DNA from: Puccinia triticina
Lineage: Eukaryota > Basidiomycota > Pucciniomycetes > Pucciniales > Pucciniaceae
Assembly: GCF_026914185.1 (NCBI RefSeq)
Contig: NC_070559.1
Coordinates: 6,493,501-6,557,500, forward strand
Length of the DNA: 64,000 nucleotides
Direction of reading: 5' to 3'
Position numbers and translations under genes: made by a program. Position 1 is the first letter of the stretch; each line of letters opens with the position of its first letter. The notes below the pieces were generated by a model. The model searched no databases, was not told the DNA's origin, and was given only the letters and a program-made list of their open reading frames with translations. Shown here one piece after another: positions 10,401-20,735 of the stretch.

Positions 10401-12836
10401 ACTCCTCTCCTCCCTTGTCGGCCATTGCCGCTCCAAGGACTCCTCCGGCGATGCTGGCATGTACGACTGTGCGCCGGCCCTCGGCGCCATATCTGGCAAA
10501 GGCTTCCTGGTCCGTCTCTTCTCTCTCACACACACTCTGCTTTTCTTGTGGGCTCATTTGTTGGGATACGAGATGCAGGAAAACACGAACGCCTGGATCA
10601 GCATCTCCGGCCTCCTCACCTCCATCGCCTCCCTCCACGACCCCTCGCATCCCACACCCCGCCCGCCCCCGCTCGACCACTTCATCCCCCCGGACCTGCT
10701 CCACGACCGGTTCTATGCGCTGCCCGACCGGGCCCGGAACGTGGACCGGTACATCCAGGTGCGTCGTCTCCCTCCCCCTCCGCCCTACCCCCGAGACTGA
10801 TGAGTGTGACGGATGTGTGGGGAGATCACAGGAGAGAGATGGTGGACCTGCTCGTCGCCGACGACCTGCGGATGCGCGAGGGCGTCAAAGACGCCCTGGG
10901 CACCGAGCTCCACACCGCCCTGTTCCCCATCCTGCTCAAACACCTCAAGTCCATCGTCGCCCATTTCTTCGAGCACGAGCGCGCCAAGCCGCAGAGCCCG
11001 TTCAGCCACTTCATCGAGCAGGCCATCTCGATGCTGCGCCTCTTCTTCGAGCGCATCGTCGAGCCCCTGCCTGAGCCCTTCGCCGAGCGCGTCGTCGCCC
11101 TGCTCATTGACTTCACCAGATACACCAACAGACGCGGATGCCTCGGCTCCGACTTCGGCCCCATTGCTACCCGCATCAAGTACAAGATGGCCCAGCTCGC
11201 TGAGGTCATCGTCGCCTGTAATAAGGAGAGGGCGGCGCCGTTGGTGACGAGCACTGTGCTCAAGAACCAGATGATCGACTACTTCCTCGCCTGGGCCACC
11301 AGCGTCAACATGGTATAACCTCCCCTCTGCCCCCTCAGACCGTCACCCTTACTCTGACGCTTGTTTTTGGATCTTAGGTGTCGTGTATCTCGGCCGAAGA
11401 AGCTAGTCGACAGCGCGCGAATAGAGACCTCAGCATCGCGTGTCTCAAGGCCCTTGCCGCGTTCTACGACCGGCTCAAGCTCGTGCCCAGACACGCGCTC
11501 CTCCGCTGCAACCACACTGCTAACAACGAGGTCGTCCATGTTTAGCGCCGGTGCCCTTAGACGCGGCGGACCGGCACGTGCTGCACCAGTTCCTGTACAA
11601 GAACCAGGAGAAGCTGGGGGCGGAGCTGAAGAGTGTGCGGCCGATGGAGTTCAAGCATTGGCACAATGGCAGCAAACGGCTGACGCCCACTCTGGGCCAC
11701 GAGATCTGGGCCGAGGTCGTCCAGACCCTCCAGGACATCGGCCCCCCCGCTAACGCAGACCCCGACCTCCCCCTCTCCCACCTCGACGGCCCCAAGTACC
11801 ACGCCTTTCTGGCCAAGTACGAGCTCAATAGGCCGCCCGATCCGCGGATCTGGCAGGCCCTCCTCTTTGAGGCCCCCCGCTCTAGAGTACGCTCCCCATT
11901 CTCTCCGTGCCGTCTGCCCTGGCTTCGCTCACCACTGTTTGTGTTCGTATAGCTCCAGACTATGCCTGCGTTTGTCTTCTTGCCCAGTCGGCTCAAAGCT
12001 GAGATGTGCGACCTCGAGTCGTTCTACCTCTACATCCTCCAAGTGCCCCCCCCTCCTCTCCCGGTTTCTTGTCCTGGCTGATAATGTTTGTGTTTTCTCA
12101 GCTTCCAGAGGCTGTCTCGGAGCTCCCAACCGCCAGCGAGGAGGACGGCTCGTCTTCCTCGCCACTCCCAACCGTCGTCGAGAAGGACATCCCGTCTTCC
12201 CCGCCAGTCCCAAAGGCCGAGGACCTTGCGACTGCCCCGGCTCTCCCTCAGCACCCAGAAGCTGACTCGGAGCTCCCGACCGCCAGCGAGAAGGACGGTT
12301 CGTCTTCCTTGCCACCCCCGAAGGCCGAGGACGTCGCGACTGCCCTAGCGCTTTCTCAGCTTCCAGAGGCTGTCTCGGAGCTCCCAACCATCGTCGAGAA
12401 GGACGCCCCGTCTTCCCCGCCAGTCCCAAAGGCCGAGGACCTTCCGACTGCCCCGGCTCTCCCTCAGCACCCAGAAGCTGTCTCGGAGCTCCCAACCGCC
12501 AACGAGGATGAGTACGGCTCGTCTTCCCCGCCACTCCCCAAGGCCGAGGACGTCGCGACTGCCCTAGCTCTTGCTCAGCTCCCAGAAGCAGCCTCGGAGC
12601 TCCCAACCGCCCTCGAGGAGGACGCCTCGACTTCCCCACAAGTCCCGAAGGCGGCCGAGGACGACGCCTCAAACCCCGCGGCCGCCCAAGCCTTTCCTCA
12701 GCTTCCAGAAGCTGACTCGGAGCTCCCAACCACCAACGAGGTGGACGGCTTGTCTTCCCCGCCACTCCCGAAGGCCAAGGACGATACCTCAGATCCTGGC
12801 TGCTATTTTGTAATACTACATACATCGATTACATAA
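7496..12836 (+). pseudogene. Neurofibromin/IRA-type Ras-GAP homologue lacking its GAP domain
   Basis: Neurofibromin/IRA proteins are large GTPase-activating proteins that switch off Ras. The translation follows the family in order: an N-terminal helical region (WNWIETYPNEY at about 8,530, then TWPTMPMLLAVCPDIV), LLDPSKPFTN near 8,940, the NAWISISGLLTSIASL segment near 10,590, and the pre-GAP region at 10,840-11,310. Post-GAP sequence then starts at 11,553 (VLHQFLYKNQEK). The roughly 500 residues that normally lie between, including the catalytic GAP domain, are absent. The Sec14-like lipid-binding and C-terminal regions are missing too, replaced by acidic repeats. Introns are kept at 7729-7785, 10510-10578, 10759-10831, 11313-11377, 11887-11952 and 12043-12101, so it moved as DNA. 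Frame breaks occur near 8,710, 8,855 and 9,500, and no clear start ATG was found. GC content is far higher than its surroundings. Confidence 0.78.
12102..12812 (+). repeat. Coding tandem repeats, Pro/Glu/Ser-rich
   Basis: Six to seven imperfect repeats of about 33-38 codons, each built as LPEAVSELPT, an acidic block, SSPP(V/L)PKAED and an Ala-rich linker. They are in one frame with the last neurofibromin-like exon and end at a stop at 12,834-12,836. I know of no such repeat in neurofibromin relatives; the source is unknown. Confidence 0.75.
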
Positions 12837-13489
12837 CCCCTGAGGATGTGCTTGGGGAGCGTGAGACAGTGACAATGGGTGTGAGAGAGTAGAGGAGAGG
12901 CAGAAAGGCAGAAATCTGATATGAAAAAATTACCGGATATTCCGAGTATTTACCGGATATTCCGAGACCCCTACCAGATATTCCGGGCGGAATATCTAAC
13001 AATGTTTGAAGTGAATTAGTGTCTCAGTGTCTGACAGAATTGCTGTTCTCTTATTTGTGCCTGTCGTACGTTCTCGAGGTTGTACCTATGGGGGAGTCAG
13101 GCGGTGTGAGAACTCCTTTGGGACGGGTGGCAGTTCTGCGAGGGGGAAATACCAGTTATAATATTTCAAAGATGTAAGAAGCTATTACAACTGTTACGGG
13201 TGGTTTGAAAGACCTGCCCCTCTATGATACTATACTACGCAAGAGTTTTCACAACAAATTTATTTATTGTTGTGGCAAACTAATCCCAGTTTATTAAAAC
13301 CACAGATTCACAGAAACTGGGTTCAGGGTTTTGGCCTGCATCTCTTTGAAATTGCTGCCAAAATGTCAAAAATGTATTTAAATTTGATAAAAATAGCCCC
13401 CGAACACCGAAGTGCCTTGGACTGACCCCCCAGCGAGTGCGTGAGCAACAAGCAAAAAGAGGCCGGTAAACCCCCCTGAGTTTAGCAAG

Positions 13490-14940
13490 TGCGTAAACAG
13501 GGTTGGGGGGGGGGGTTGAAAAGCAAACCCAGCCCATGCAAGCGCAGTGGGTCTAGGAGTTGCTGGACGATTGACTCGACGGGGGAAAAACCTCCAGCAA
13601 CTACAATCCTTGCTTTATACTTGTCTGCTCCGGCTGATGTCACTTTGGCTTCCGACGCCACGGCATACACTACTCTGTTTTGCACTGGACTCCAGGCCAA
13701 CTGTTGCCTAAGGTCAGTACTTTTCTTCCACCCTTACGACCGGTAAGCCAATGCTATGGATGGCCCTGCCCCTTTCCAACAACTCTTCCAGACTAATGTG
13801 AGTAAGTCAATGGGCAAGCACTGTCCTCTACGTTGCCCAAAAACCCAACACCCCTCCTGAATGCGGCAGGACCCAAAGCTAAAACAACTTGCTAGATTGA
13901 TGATGTAGACAGGCTCGTCGTCCAACCCTTGGCCAAAACGGAGTCCACCCCCAGCTGCCACCTTGTATTCATCGAAATTTGGCTGAAGGCCTTTCTAGCT
14001 GTCGGCACCAGGCCTCAAGCCAGCTAGCCCAGTCGTCTTGAAAGCCATGCTTTCCTTGCCTGCTCATCATCTGACAGTCAAGAAGAGGGACTTGGTTTGA
14101 AGAAAGCCTATCTTACTGCTACACGTGTTGGATGAGTGCTGGGTTGAGCTCTCCTGCTAGCTGAGGGCTATCAGCTTTAAGCCAGTCCTGCTTGGATCAG
14201 AGTCGTCAAAGCCACAACCATCAATATTATCAAGCCGTTCCCCCGTCCAGTAAAAGACAGAGGCGCAGAAGACCAAGGGCAAACTGACGCTCCTGAACGA
14301 CCGCAAGCTCACTCATGAACCGGAAGAACTTGTACAAGACTGTCGGGAAGCGCAAGAATAAAAAGGATGCCGCTCCTTGGCTTCGCCCACCCAATCATGA
14401 TCCTCTGGTAAATATTTGTAACTCAAAAACGGTAGCCAGCCCGGCTCACCCAGTTGTCTCCTTGACACAACCAGTCTGCTTGGTCCTCTCGCCGGCCGCG
14501 AGCTGATCTCCCTGGAGAAGCGGTTCCTTCCCTATGCAGGCCTGGTGTCGTCGTTTCTCGGCCCTGTCCCATCCGAGCCAACCCTGACGCTTCCCGGCTC
14601 TTCTGGAAACCATGCCTCCTGCTCCTCTTTGACAATTGATAACAACCGGTGTGCCTCCAAGCTACTCTCCGAGCCCCAACCTAGATCCGCATCCACCCTG
14701 CCGTGGTCCTGCAGATACAAATTCTACATCGGCCCCCTTGAACATTGCTTGATGGGAACCATGAGCCTGCATCAATTCTCCAGGACAAGCTTGAGGAAGA
14801 CTCTTCTGTTTGGCACCGTTGTCCTTGCCATTGTCAAAGGAGAGTCTGGACGACTGCCCATTGACTCTCTCCTGCCCAAACCTCTTTGTGTTTCATTGAC
14901 CAACTGGCACCAGGCCTTCCTAGGCTCTTACCGTCTCTGA
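13490..14940. other. Decayed coding-like sequence, unrecognised
   Basis: GC-moderate sequence with short open stretches on both strands (for example 14,545-14,940 on the plus strand). Frames break often and no family could be recognised. It may be a degraded retroelement interior belonging to the 13,105-18,024 insertion. Confidence 0.3.
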
Positions 14941-15414
14941 GTTCACCTGCCAGAAGGTCGGAATCGCCAAGCTACACCTATACAGACCTCCAGCAGATTG
15001 TCTATTCCAAAGCATCCGTCAAATGATGTGATATCTTCTCATGCAATTAGTCACACAAGATGTGATGGCTGTTAGTCTCTCATTTTTCAAAATGTTCTTT
15101 CGGCCTTTTGATCTTCCTTGCCATCTGATCTTGATAGTCACGCAAACTCAACCACCTAGGCTGACTGCTGTTGAGTGTTATGATGATTATTAATCAAGAA
15201 AAAAAAAAAGGCAAATTAACTAAAGAAGATCCCAGACAATGCTTCAGCATTGCTGCTGAAAGATACAATGACAAGGAAAAGGTACGCTGTCCACATCTTG
15301 GTGCAAGTATTTGACAAAGTTAAGAATTTATCAACTTTGCTAATTGCTTGATTGGGCTTGTATTCTCATGTTGCTCAATTATGTTCTCTTCACTTTGATC
15401 TTGTTCCGATCAGC

Positions 15415-15705
15415 ATTATCTTGCTGAGTTGGACCAACGATGTGAGATATACCAAATCAAAATGCGTGAATTCCTTGACTCTTTGACACCAAATGGTTAT
15501 ATTAACCAAAACGGGTACACACATAAGCAAAAGTTCCAGGGGTGCTCAACCAGCAGGAAAGGTATTCCCAGTTTGGATCCCAATGCACCCAAGAGGCCAT
15601 TGAATGGCTTTGATCTTCTGTGGCGAGCTGTGAGGCAAAGTTTCCAGACCTGAATGAGTTGATTCGGTCATCGGAAAAACACTCTAAAATAACAGAGGAC
15701 ATCAC
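15415..15705 (+). pseudogene. HMG-box protein relic
   Basis: An exon following a plausible acceptor (gatcag at about 15,414) encodes a segment ending DPNAPKRPLNGFDLLW, the classic start of an HMG box. After a frame break at about 15,630 the domain continues in another frame as AKFPDLNELIRSSEKHSK. HMG boxes bind the DNA minor groove. A possible upstream exon ends near 15,281 at a gtacgc donor. The frame break and missing third helix mark it as a non-functional remnant inside the 4.92-kb insertion. Confidence 0.55.
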
Positions 15706-16913
15706 ACAAGTCAGCCCGCTTTCAGTTCTCTGTTGTCCTGTCCATGACTGACATGGATCTTGAACCTTTTAGCTATATGTCCTGGGGGGTCAGAGAAGAA
15801 GTGACCTGTACAAGCAGGAAAAGGCATAGTAGGATGAAAAAACCAAAGAGAACCCCTGATAGATATGTGCATACTGTTTCAAAGGAGTAGCCAGTATTCC
15901 AAATCAAACTTGTTACCTACATGTGTTTTTTGAGCCACAGATTTGAAGACCAGCACTATTGCTCTTCAAAATATTGGACTTGAGATGAAAAACAAATACC
16001 CAAGTCAATGTTTATTTGTTTCAAATCAGCGGGATTGATCTCAAACGTTTTGTTACTTGCATGGCTTCAAACCCCGTCTTTATTGCAAAAATTCTAAATC
16101 AGATGTTACATAAGCATTTTTGCGCCCGGTTTTCATTTTTTACGTCTTCAAAAAGAGATTTAAGCACATTCCCAAACTGCAAACCATTCCTATTCAGATA
16201 CAAACAAACACAAAAGAATCAAGACTTGTTTGAACATGACCTAAGGATAAGGATAAGCAAAAACAACCAATTGATGTATTGGGGCAATCTCATTGCACCC
16301 ATGAGCAATTTTAGTTCTTTCAGGCACATCAGAAGACGTTGTAATTCTACACATTCACCTCCTCAAATCAGAGAAGCAATAATGTGCTTAGACTGCTGAT
16401 CAAAATCATGATGACCTCAAAATAGTCACATTCAATTTGCTGTCTTTGCACATGGCTCTCACCAGCACTTTTAATGAAACAGAGTTTTGGGTGTCACAGG
16501 AAAGGAGTGAGAGACAATGGGGAAATTTGATGCAAAGTTTAAATGAACTGCAAGGATATTTCAACATGATCTCTCCCTAAGGGAGAGATCTTGTTGAAAT
16601 ATTCACCCTTGCCTGGTGTTTGAGCAATCCTCTTTTCTATTCTGTTGCTTGAAAATTTGGATGGAATCTACTTCCAAAGGAGCAAGAGATGTGATTTTCT
16701 TCCTTGTTAAGTTCTATTCAAAAAAGCCACTCAATCATAGAAGTATTCTGCCTTGGCTGTAGCACGCAAAAGTTTGAATTATCATGAAAAAAATAAGGCT
16801 GTGAGAATTTCCAACTCATGAAAGTGCCATGGGTTATTTCCTAGACTCATCCCCTCTAACAAGGATTGAGAAACCGGTAGGAATAACCCCTGTGGGTTTC
16901 ACCCTTGAAAGTG

Positions 16914-16939
16914 CAGCGGCGTAGCCGCCTTGCACTCTA
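16914..16939 (+). mobile_element. Helitron 3' terminus (orphan)
   Basis: The hairpin GCGGCGTAGCCGCC is followed by TTGCACT and CTAG, then T. It matches the terminal pattern of Helitron A (18,168-18,184) but with a different spacer. The matching 5' end was not found. Confidence 0.5.
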
Positions 16940-17499
16940 GTGATAGAGAAAACGATGTGCAGCAGTCTCTTATCAGACCTAGATCAAACTTGAATTCAGC
17001 GGAAAGTGGATTTTGTATGGGAAATGGAGTTAGAGTGGTTTACAGCAGCCTTGAGTCAGATAATGGAAATGAGCCTAAACGTAAGATATGTTTTATATGG
17101 TTTTATATGTTTGTGATATGAAAGTGGAGATAAACTGATACAAAACTTCTGAGAGAACTGATATTATATGTGAACTATTCAAAGTGTCTTTGCCCTCTTC
17201 CTTAACCTTCAGTTAAGAGCACAATGGGTTAAGATCACTCTGACTTGTTAAGAGCACAAGTGGTGATACTAGCTACCTGACTACTTAGAACTACTCTGAG
17301 GCATGAAAGATGTTGATGGGCAACTTGATTGAGATCACACTGCTGGATTTATGTGGATGAGGCTTGTAACTCTGAGTGAGATGTGTGTTCTGGTTAGGAT
17401 TGCCTGAGTGGCATGCTGAAACTGAGGAGGGGAAAGTTCCTCCTTTTATAGTAAAATGTGAGAGATTTTTGCTGGCGGGGATCCTTGTGAGGGATTTTT

Positions 17500-17730
17500 G
17501 CTGGTGTGACCACCATACAGGTGTCCATGTGGTGATGGTATCCACGTGGTTGTGGTGGTGGTGCCCATATGGTGTCCACGTGGTTGTGGTTGTGGTGTCC
17601 ATGTGGTGTCCACGTGGTGGTGTCCATGGCGCCTACACAATTATGGAGGTGTCCACAGGTGGAGCCATCCTGTGGTATGTGGGTGGAGCCAAACAACAAC
17701 CCTGGAGGTGTCCACAGGTGGAACCATGCC
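17500..17730. repeat. GT-rich tandem repeat
   Basis: Imperfect tandem copies of a short unit around gtccacgtggt/tggtgtcc, with two longer units (ggaggtgtccacaggtgga) near 17,644 and 17,703. Open stretches on both strands here are repeat artefacts. Confidence 0.65.
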
Positions 17731-18184
17731 ATGGGCAGAGCCAAACCACGCCACTACATACACTATAAATATGTCCTTGAGTCTAATTCTATACTATGTA
17801 CTATTAAAATATCTCTACAGTATGTAATTATGCTTATGAACACAGTATAATACTAGTAACTTTTGACTGAGTGCAGCTAGCCTAGTGGTTCCAGTGAGTG
17901 ACTAGGGGTTAAATGACCTGTAGAATCCAATTATGCAATAATACATCTAGAAATATGTCTCCTCCTCAATAGTAAACTGTGACTTTATGTGATTTGATAC
18001 TTGAAACACATTTGGCACACCACAGCGGCAGATGGGGTAGGTCTGGTGAAGGGTGGGGGTGGTGGTGTTGAGTGTTGGTCTTGTTGAGAACTTATGCTTG
18101 GGCCCGCGCCTTGGGGCCCTTGTAGTGAGATTTGTTTTATACTGTGGAATGAACACACAGCGGCGGAGCCGCCCTGGCCTCTAG

Positions 18185-19586
18185 TTTGAGATTAGGTTCT
18201 TGGATGACTTATAACCCAGGAAATTCCCCAATCCCTACCACTCTGGGACTCTTTCAAATCTGAAGATCAAGGACCTGTGGCTGGATATCTTGGATTAGGA
18301 TTTATGTCCCATTGGCAAGGCGGTTGGCTAAGCCAAGATTTTGATTGAGCACTACAAGCATATTAAAATCTTCAATGAGAGGCAATTTTCAGGAAATTTT
18401 TGAACTTCCATTTTGTTCAGGACCTCTTTCAGAACTGCTTGCTAACTGCCCCAGGGCCATGGCTTGCAGCATCATTCCGATCTAAATCAATGAATTTGCT
18501 ATAACACCATAGAGACTATGTGTCAATTGAAAAAAAACCTCCTCATGTAGATCAAAAGAGCCTGAAAGGCTTACTCTACTGCCAGAATTTTTTGTGCAAT
18601 ATCCTGTTAAAATGGTAGTGGAGGATCAGAGTGAGAGTATGTGGGAATGGTTACAATGGATCCCACAGAGCTTATCCTGCCTCTTGCCCGCCATGATCTC
18701 AAGAACATTCCTCAGCTCGAACCATCACGTGTTGCGGACCCTGTGGTTGGCAAAGTCGGTGTTGGTGACCATTTTGGGGAGATTGGAAATCATCAAGCCC
18801 CACATCTGCTTGCTGTCCTGCCTTGACCCGCTCCACCATTGGCACCAACATGTTCCGCTCCATCACCAGCGCAGGGCAGAAGGAGGCCACCGTTGGCTCG
18901 AGTTTTGTTGATTGGCGCCGCGGCGACGGGATTGCGCCCTGCAGCGTGTGCCCCAGACCCTGCCGCGCTTAGAACAGCCCGTGGCTCTCCTCATTCAGGA
19001 TGTTATTATACACACATCACAAAATTGTTTGCATATGTCTTCAATGCCTTATCTGACCGGATCAGAAGCTGGACCGGGGTCCCTTCCGGTCCGCGAGTCT
19101 CATTGGATGAGCTCGGCCCAATACAAAAGATTCATCAGGGATGGCCGCACTTGGAGGAGTCCGATTGTGGATGAGGGAATCTAATATACATACAAGGTAG
19201 GATGAACAGGATCCAAACACAAGGGTGACCGCGAAAGGTTATACATAAGGGTGGGGCCGAGAGCAGCGAACAGGAAAGCTAGAATATGCTGCCAAGAGCG
19301 GTGAATAAAGAGAAAAAGATACCGAGAGCGGTCGGAAACGGCTGAGCCTGTTACCTTAAGTAGCAGCGGAGCGGAAGACTTCCATCTGCGGAAGCAGAGT
19401 CTTCACAACAGTGGACCGGGCAAAGGTCATCAAACAGGTATAGGAAGAGGGCATGTTTGCCTCGCGCCCCCACCCAGCTCCAGAAAGGCTCACATTGGTA
19501 CCTGGGAAGGGGCAAATGCTGGCCAAAAACAACTGGAATTTGTTGATTCTCTGTTAGAGATGAATGTCACGTTAAGTATTACTGTG
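18185..19586. other. Region without a recognised gene
   Basis: Low-complexity AT-rich sequence to 18,580, then a GC-richer block at 18,640-18,970 with short open stretches on both strands that could be an exon fragment. No family was recognised and no start/stop/splice model was convincing. Confidence 0.35.
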
Positions 19587-20020
19587 GTCGTGTCGCACTT
19601 TCTATATTTAGCGCAAGAGATGTCCGTTTTCGAAGCAATGTGGAACAGGGGTTGTGTGAGGGCAAGGAACAGCCCGGTTGTGGAAGAGACAGATTGTTTT
19701 CTTAGTGTGAAGACTTGAGATCAGTGGTCGGATAAGGGGAATACAATAGGAGAGAACAAAAGGGAGGGTAGGATTTCTTGGAGCAGTGAACAAAACACAA
19801 ATAGTCGTGTTGCACTTTCTATATTTAGGGCGAGAGATGTCGGTTTTGGAAGCATTTTGGGACAGGGATTGTGCAAGGGCGAGGAACAGCCCGGTTTTGG
19901 AAGAGACAGGTTGATTTCGTAGTGTGAAGACTTGAGATCAGCGGTCGGATAAGGGGAATACAATAGGAGAGGACAAAAGGGAGTGGAGGATTTCTTGGAG
20001 CAGTGAACAAAACACAAATA
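19587..20020. repeat. 217-bp tandem duplication
   Basis: Two adjacent copies (19,587-19,803 and 19,804-about 20,020) both start gtcgtgtygcactttctata and end gtgaacaaaacacaaata. They differ at scattered positions. Confidence 0.8.
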
Positions 20021-20603
20021 TGGTTGCGGTGGCAGAAGTGAACAAAAGGTTATGGAGAGTAGTGGAAGTACGCTATCGGTGTGAGGTTGAGGGAAAAGGT
20101 ATTAAAGGAGGCTGTCGGTAGCAGGATTCGAGGCAAGGCGCCCGAGTTTCAGACTCATATGGGTAGCCTTCAGCGGGGGGGGAATGCTGCAAAAAACACC
20201 TCAGGAAGTGGGAAATCTCTGTAGGAGATGAACCTAATCACACAGAAAAGGTCCATGAAGCATGCTCAGCCAAAGTGCTGCATGTGTTTTTCTTGCTTTT
20301 TTATTTTCTCAATGAAATGTTTGAAAACTTTGAGTTAAGAAATAGAGGACCTGAAAATGTACAAAATATGCAAAGGAGCACACAATGTATAAAAAGTTGG
20401 CTTGTGGATGATGGTTGAGAATAAGGATTGCCAGGTGAACCCGGGTATACGTGTCAGGTTGTGGTTCTGCTACTCTTAGCTTTATCATACCTGCTGGTGT
20501 CACTCATTCATGACCTGTCATTTACAGGTCTTACCCTCAATTAGAGATCTTCATGTGACACCAGTGGATGTTTATTCACCCACCTGCAGCCATTCATATC
20601 CAA
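20021..20603. other. Region without a recognised gene
   Basis: AT-rich sequence with no recognised coding pattern or structured repeat. Confidence 0.35.
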
Positions 20604-20675
20604 GCGTCCTTAGTACAGTGGTTAGTACACTTGACATGGATATAAGAGACATGGGTTCAACTCCCATAGGACACA
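20604..20675 (+). tRNA. tRNA-like gene or tRNA-derived relic
   Basis: A 72-nt cloverleaf can be drawn. The acceptor is GCGTCCT/AGGACAC (six of seven pairs), the D stem GTAC/GTAC encloses AGTGGTTA, and the T arm ATGGG-TTCAACT-CCCAT is perfect. The anticodon stem CTTGA/ATAAG is weak, with a mismatch next to the loop, and position 33 is A rather than the invariant U. The loop would place UGG as anticodon. The good A and B boxes with a bad anticodon arm suggest a tRNA-derived SINE head or pseudogene rather than a working tRNA. Confidence 0.4.
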
Positions 20676-20735
20676 TAATATTTTATGGAGTTTCACAATA
20701 AGTGGCGGGTGCGGGTACCCCCTGTGTCTTTCATA

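Larger units (their letters stand above)
7346..13015 (+). mobile_element. TIR element carrying a neurofibromin-like gene
   Basis: The 5,670-bp segment is absent from the otherwise identical LTR at 52,063. TTA flanks it at 7343-7345 and 13016-13018, and the empty site has one TTA. Its ends are long imperfect inverted repeats: 7346-7427 against 12931-13015, sharing CAAACATTGTT, GGAATATCT, GTAGGGGTC and repeated ATATCCGGTAA motifs. The outermost 10-12 bases match less well. TTA duplication suggests PIF/Harbinger-like mobilisation. No transposase is encoded; nearly the whole interior is one GC-rich gene. The arrangement resembles gene-capturing Pack-type elements known from plants. Confidence 0.82.
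6514..13036 (+). mobile_element. Solo LTR (copy A), split by a DNA transposon
   Basis: The LTR starts TGTCAGCTCCGGTCTC and ends GTGTCTGACA, with 6-bp inverted ends TGTCAG/CTGACA. It is flanked by the 5-bp duplication GAATT (6509-6513 and 13037-13041). LTR sequence occupies 6514-7345 and 13019-13036, a total of 850 bp, exactly the length of copy B at 52,063-52,912. The gap is the neurofibromin-carrying element plus one TTA. No internal retrotransposon region is present, so this is a solo LTR. It sits inside Helitron A. Confidence 0.88.
13105..18024. mobile_element. 4.92-kb insertion in Helitron A
   Basis: Helitron B reads continuously ...gtcaggcgg-cagatgg..., while Helitron A is interrupted at that point by 4,920 bp that begin TGTGAGAACTCC and end GGCACACCACA. 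The 4-bp GCGG occurs on both sides (13101-13104 and 18025-18028). TG...CA ends and a 4-5 bp duplication suggest an LTR element, but no LTR pair, protease, RT or integrase was seen. The interior is a mosaic: decayed ORFs, an HMG-box relic (15.6 kb), another Helitron 3' end (16.9 kb) and a GT-rich repeat (17.5 kb). Confidence 0.65.
4531..18184 (+). mobile_element. Helitron A (non-autonomous, with nested insertions)
   Basis: The 5' terminus TCCAAGTATATTAAAGC follows A at 4530. The 3' terminus has the hairpin GCGGCGGAGCCGCC, eight bases, then CTAG at 18181-18184 followed by T. These are the standard Helitron features: 5' TC, 3' hairpin plus CTRR, and insertion between A and T without target duplication. 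Helitron B (51838-54896) has the same termini and 3,059 bp. Removing the two insertions and their duplications from A leaves about 3,057 bp, so A is B plus a 5.67-kb and a 4.92-kb insertion. No Rep/helicase gene is present. Open stretches at 5,318-5,922 are decayed and unrecognised, possibly captured gene pieces. Confidence 0.85.

Noticed and set aside
11929..12825. Long minus-strand open frame opposite the acidic repeats
   Set aside because: Repeat-driven shadow frame. The plus strand continues the spliced gene, and the antisense Arg/Pro/Gly composition has no motif.
7346..13015. Resident neurofibromin gene of the host
   Set aside because: It lies inside an LTR within a Helitron, is bounded by TIRs and TTA, lacks the GAP domain and start codon, and has frame breaks.
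17394..17768. His/Thr- or Val/Trp-rich proteins on both strands
   Set aside because: Low-complexity translation of the GT-rich tandem repeat; no start context, introns or conservation signs.
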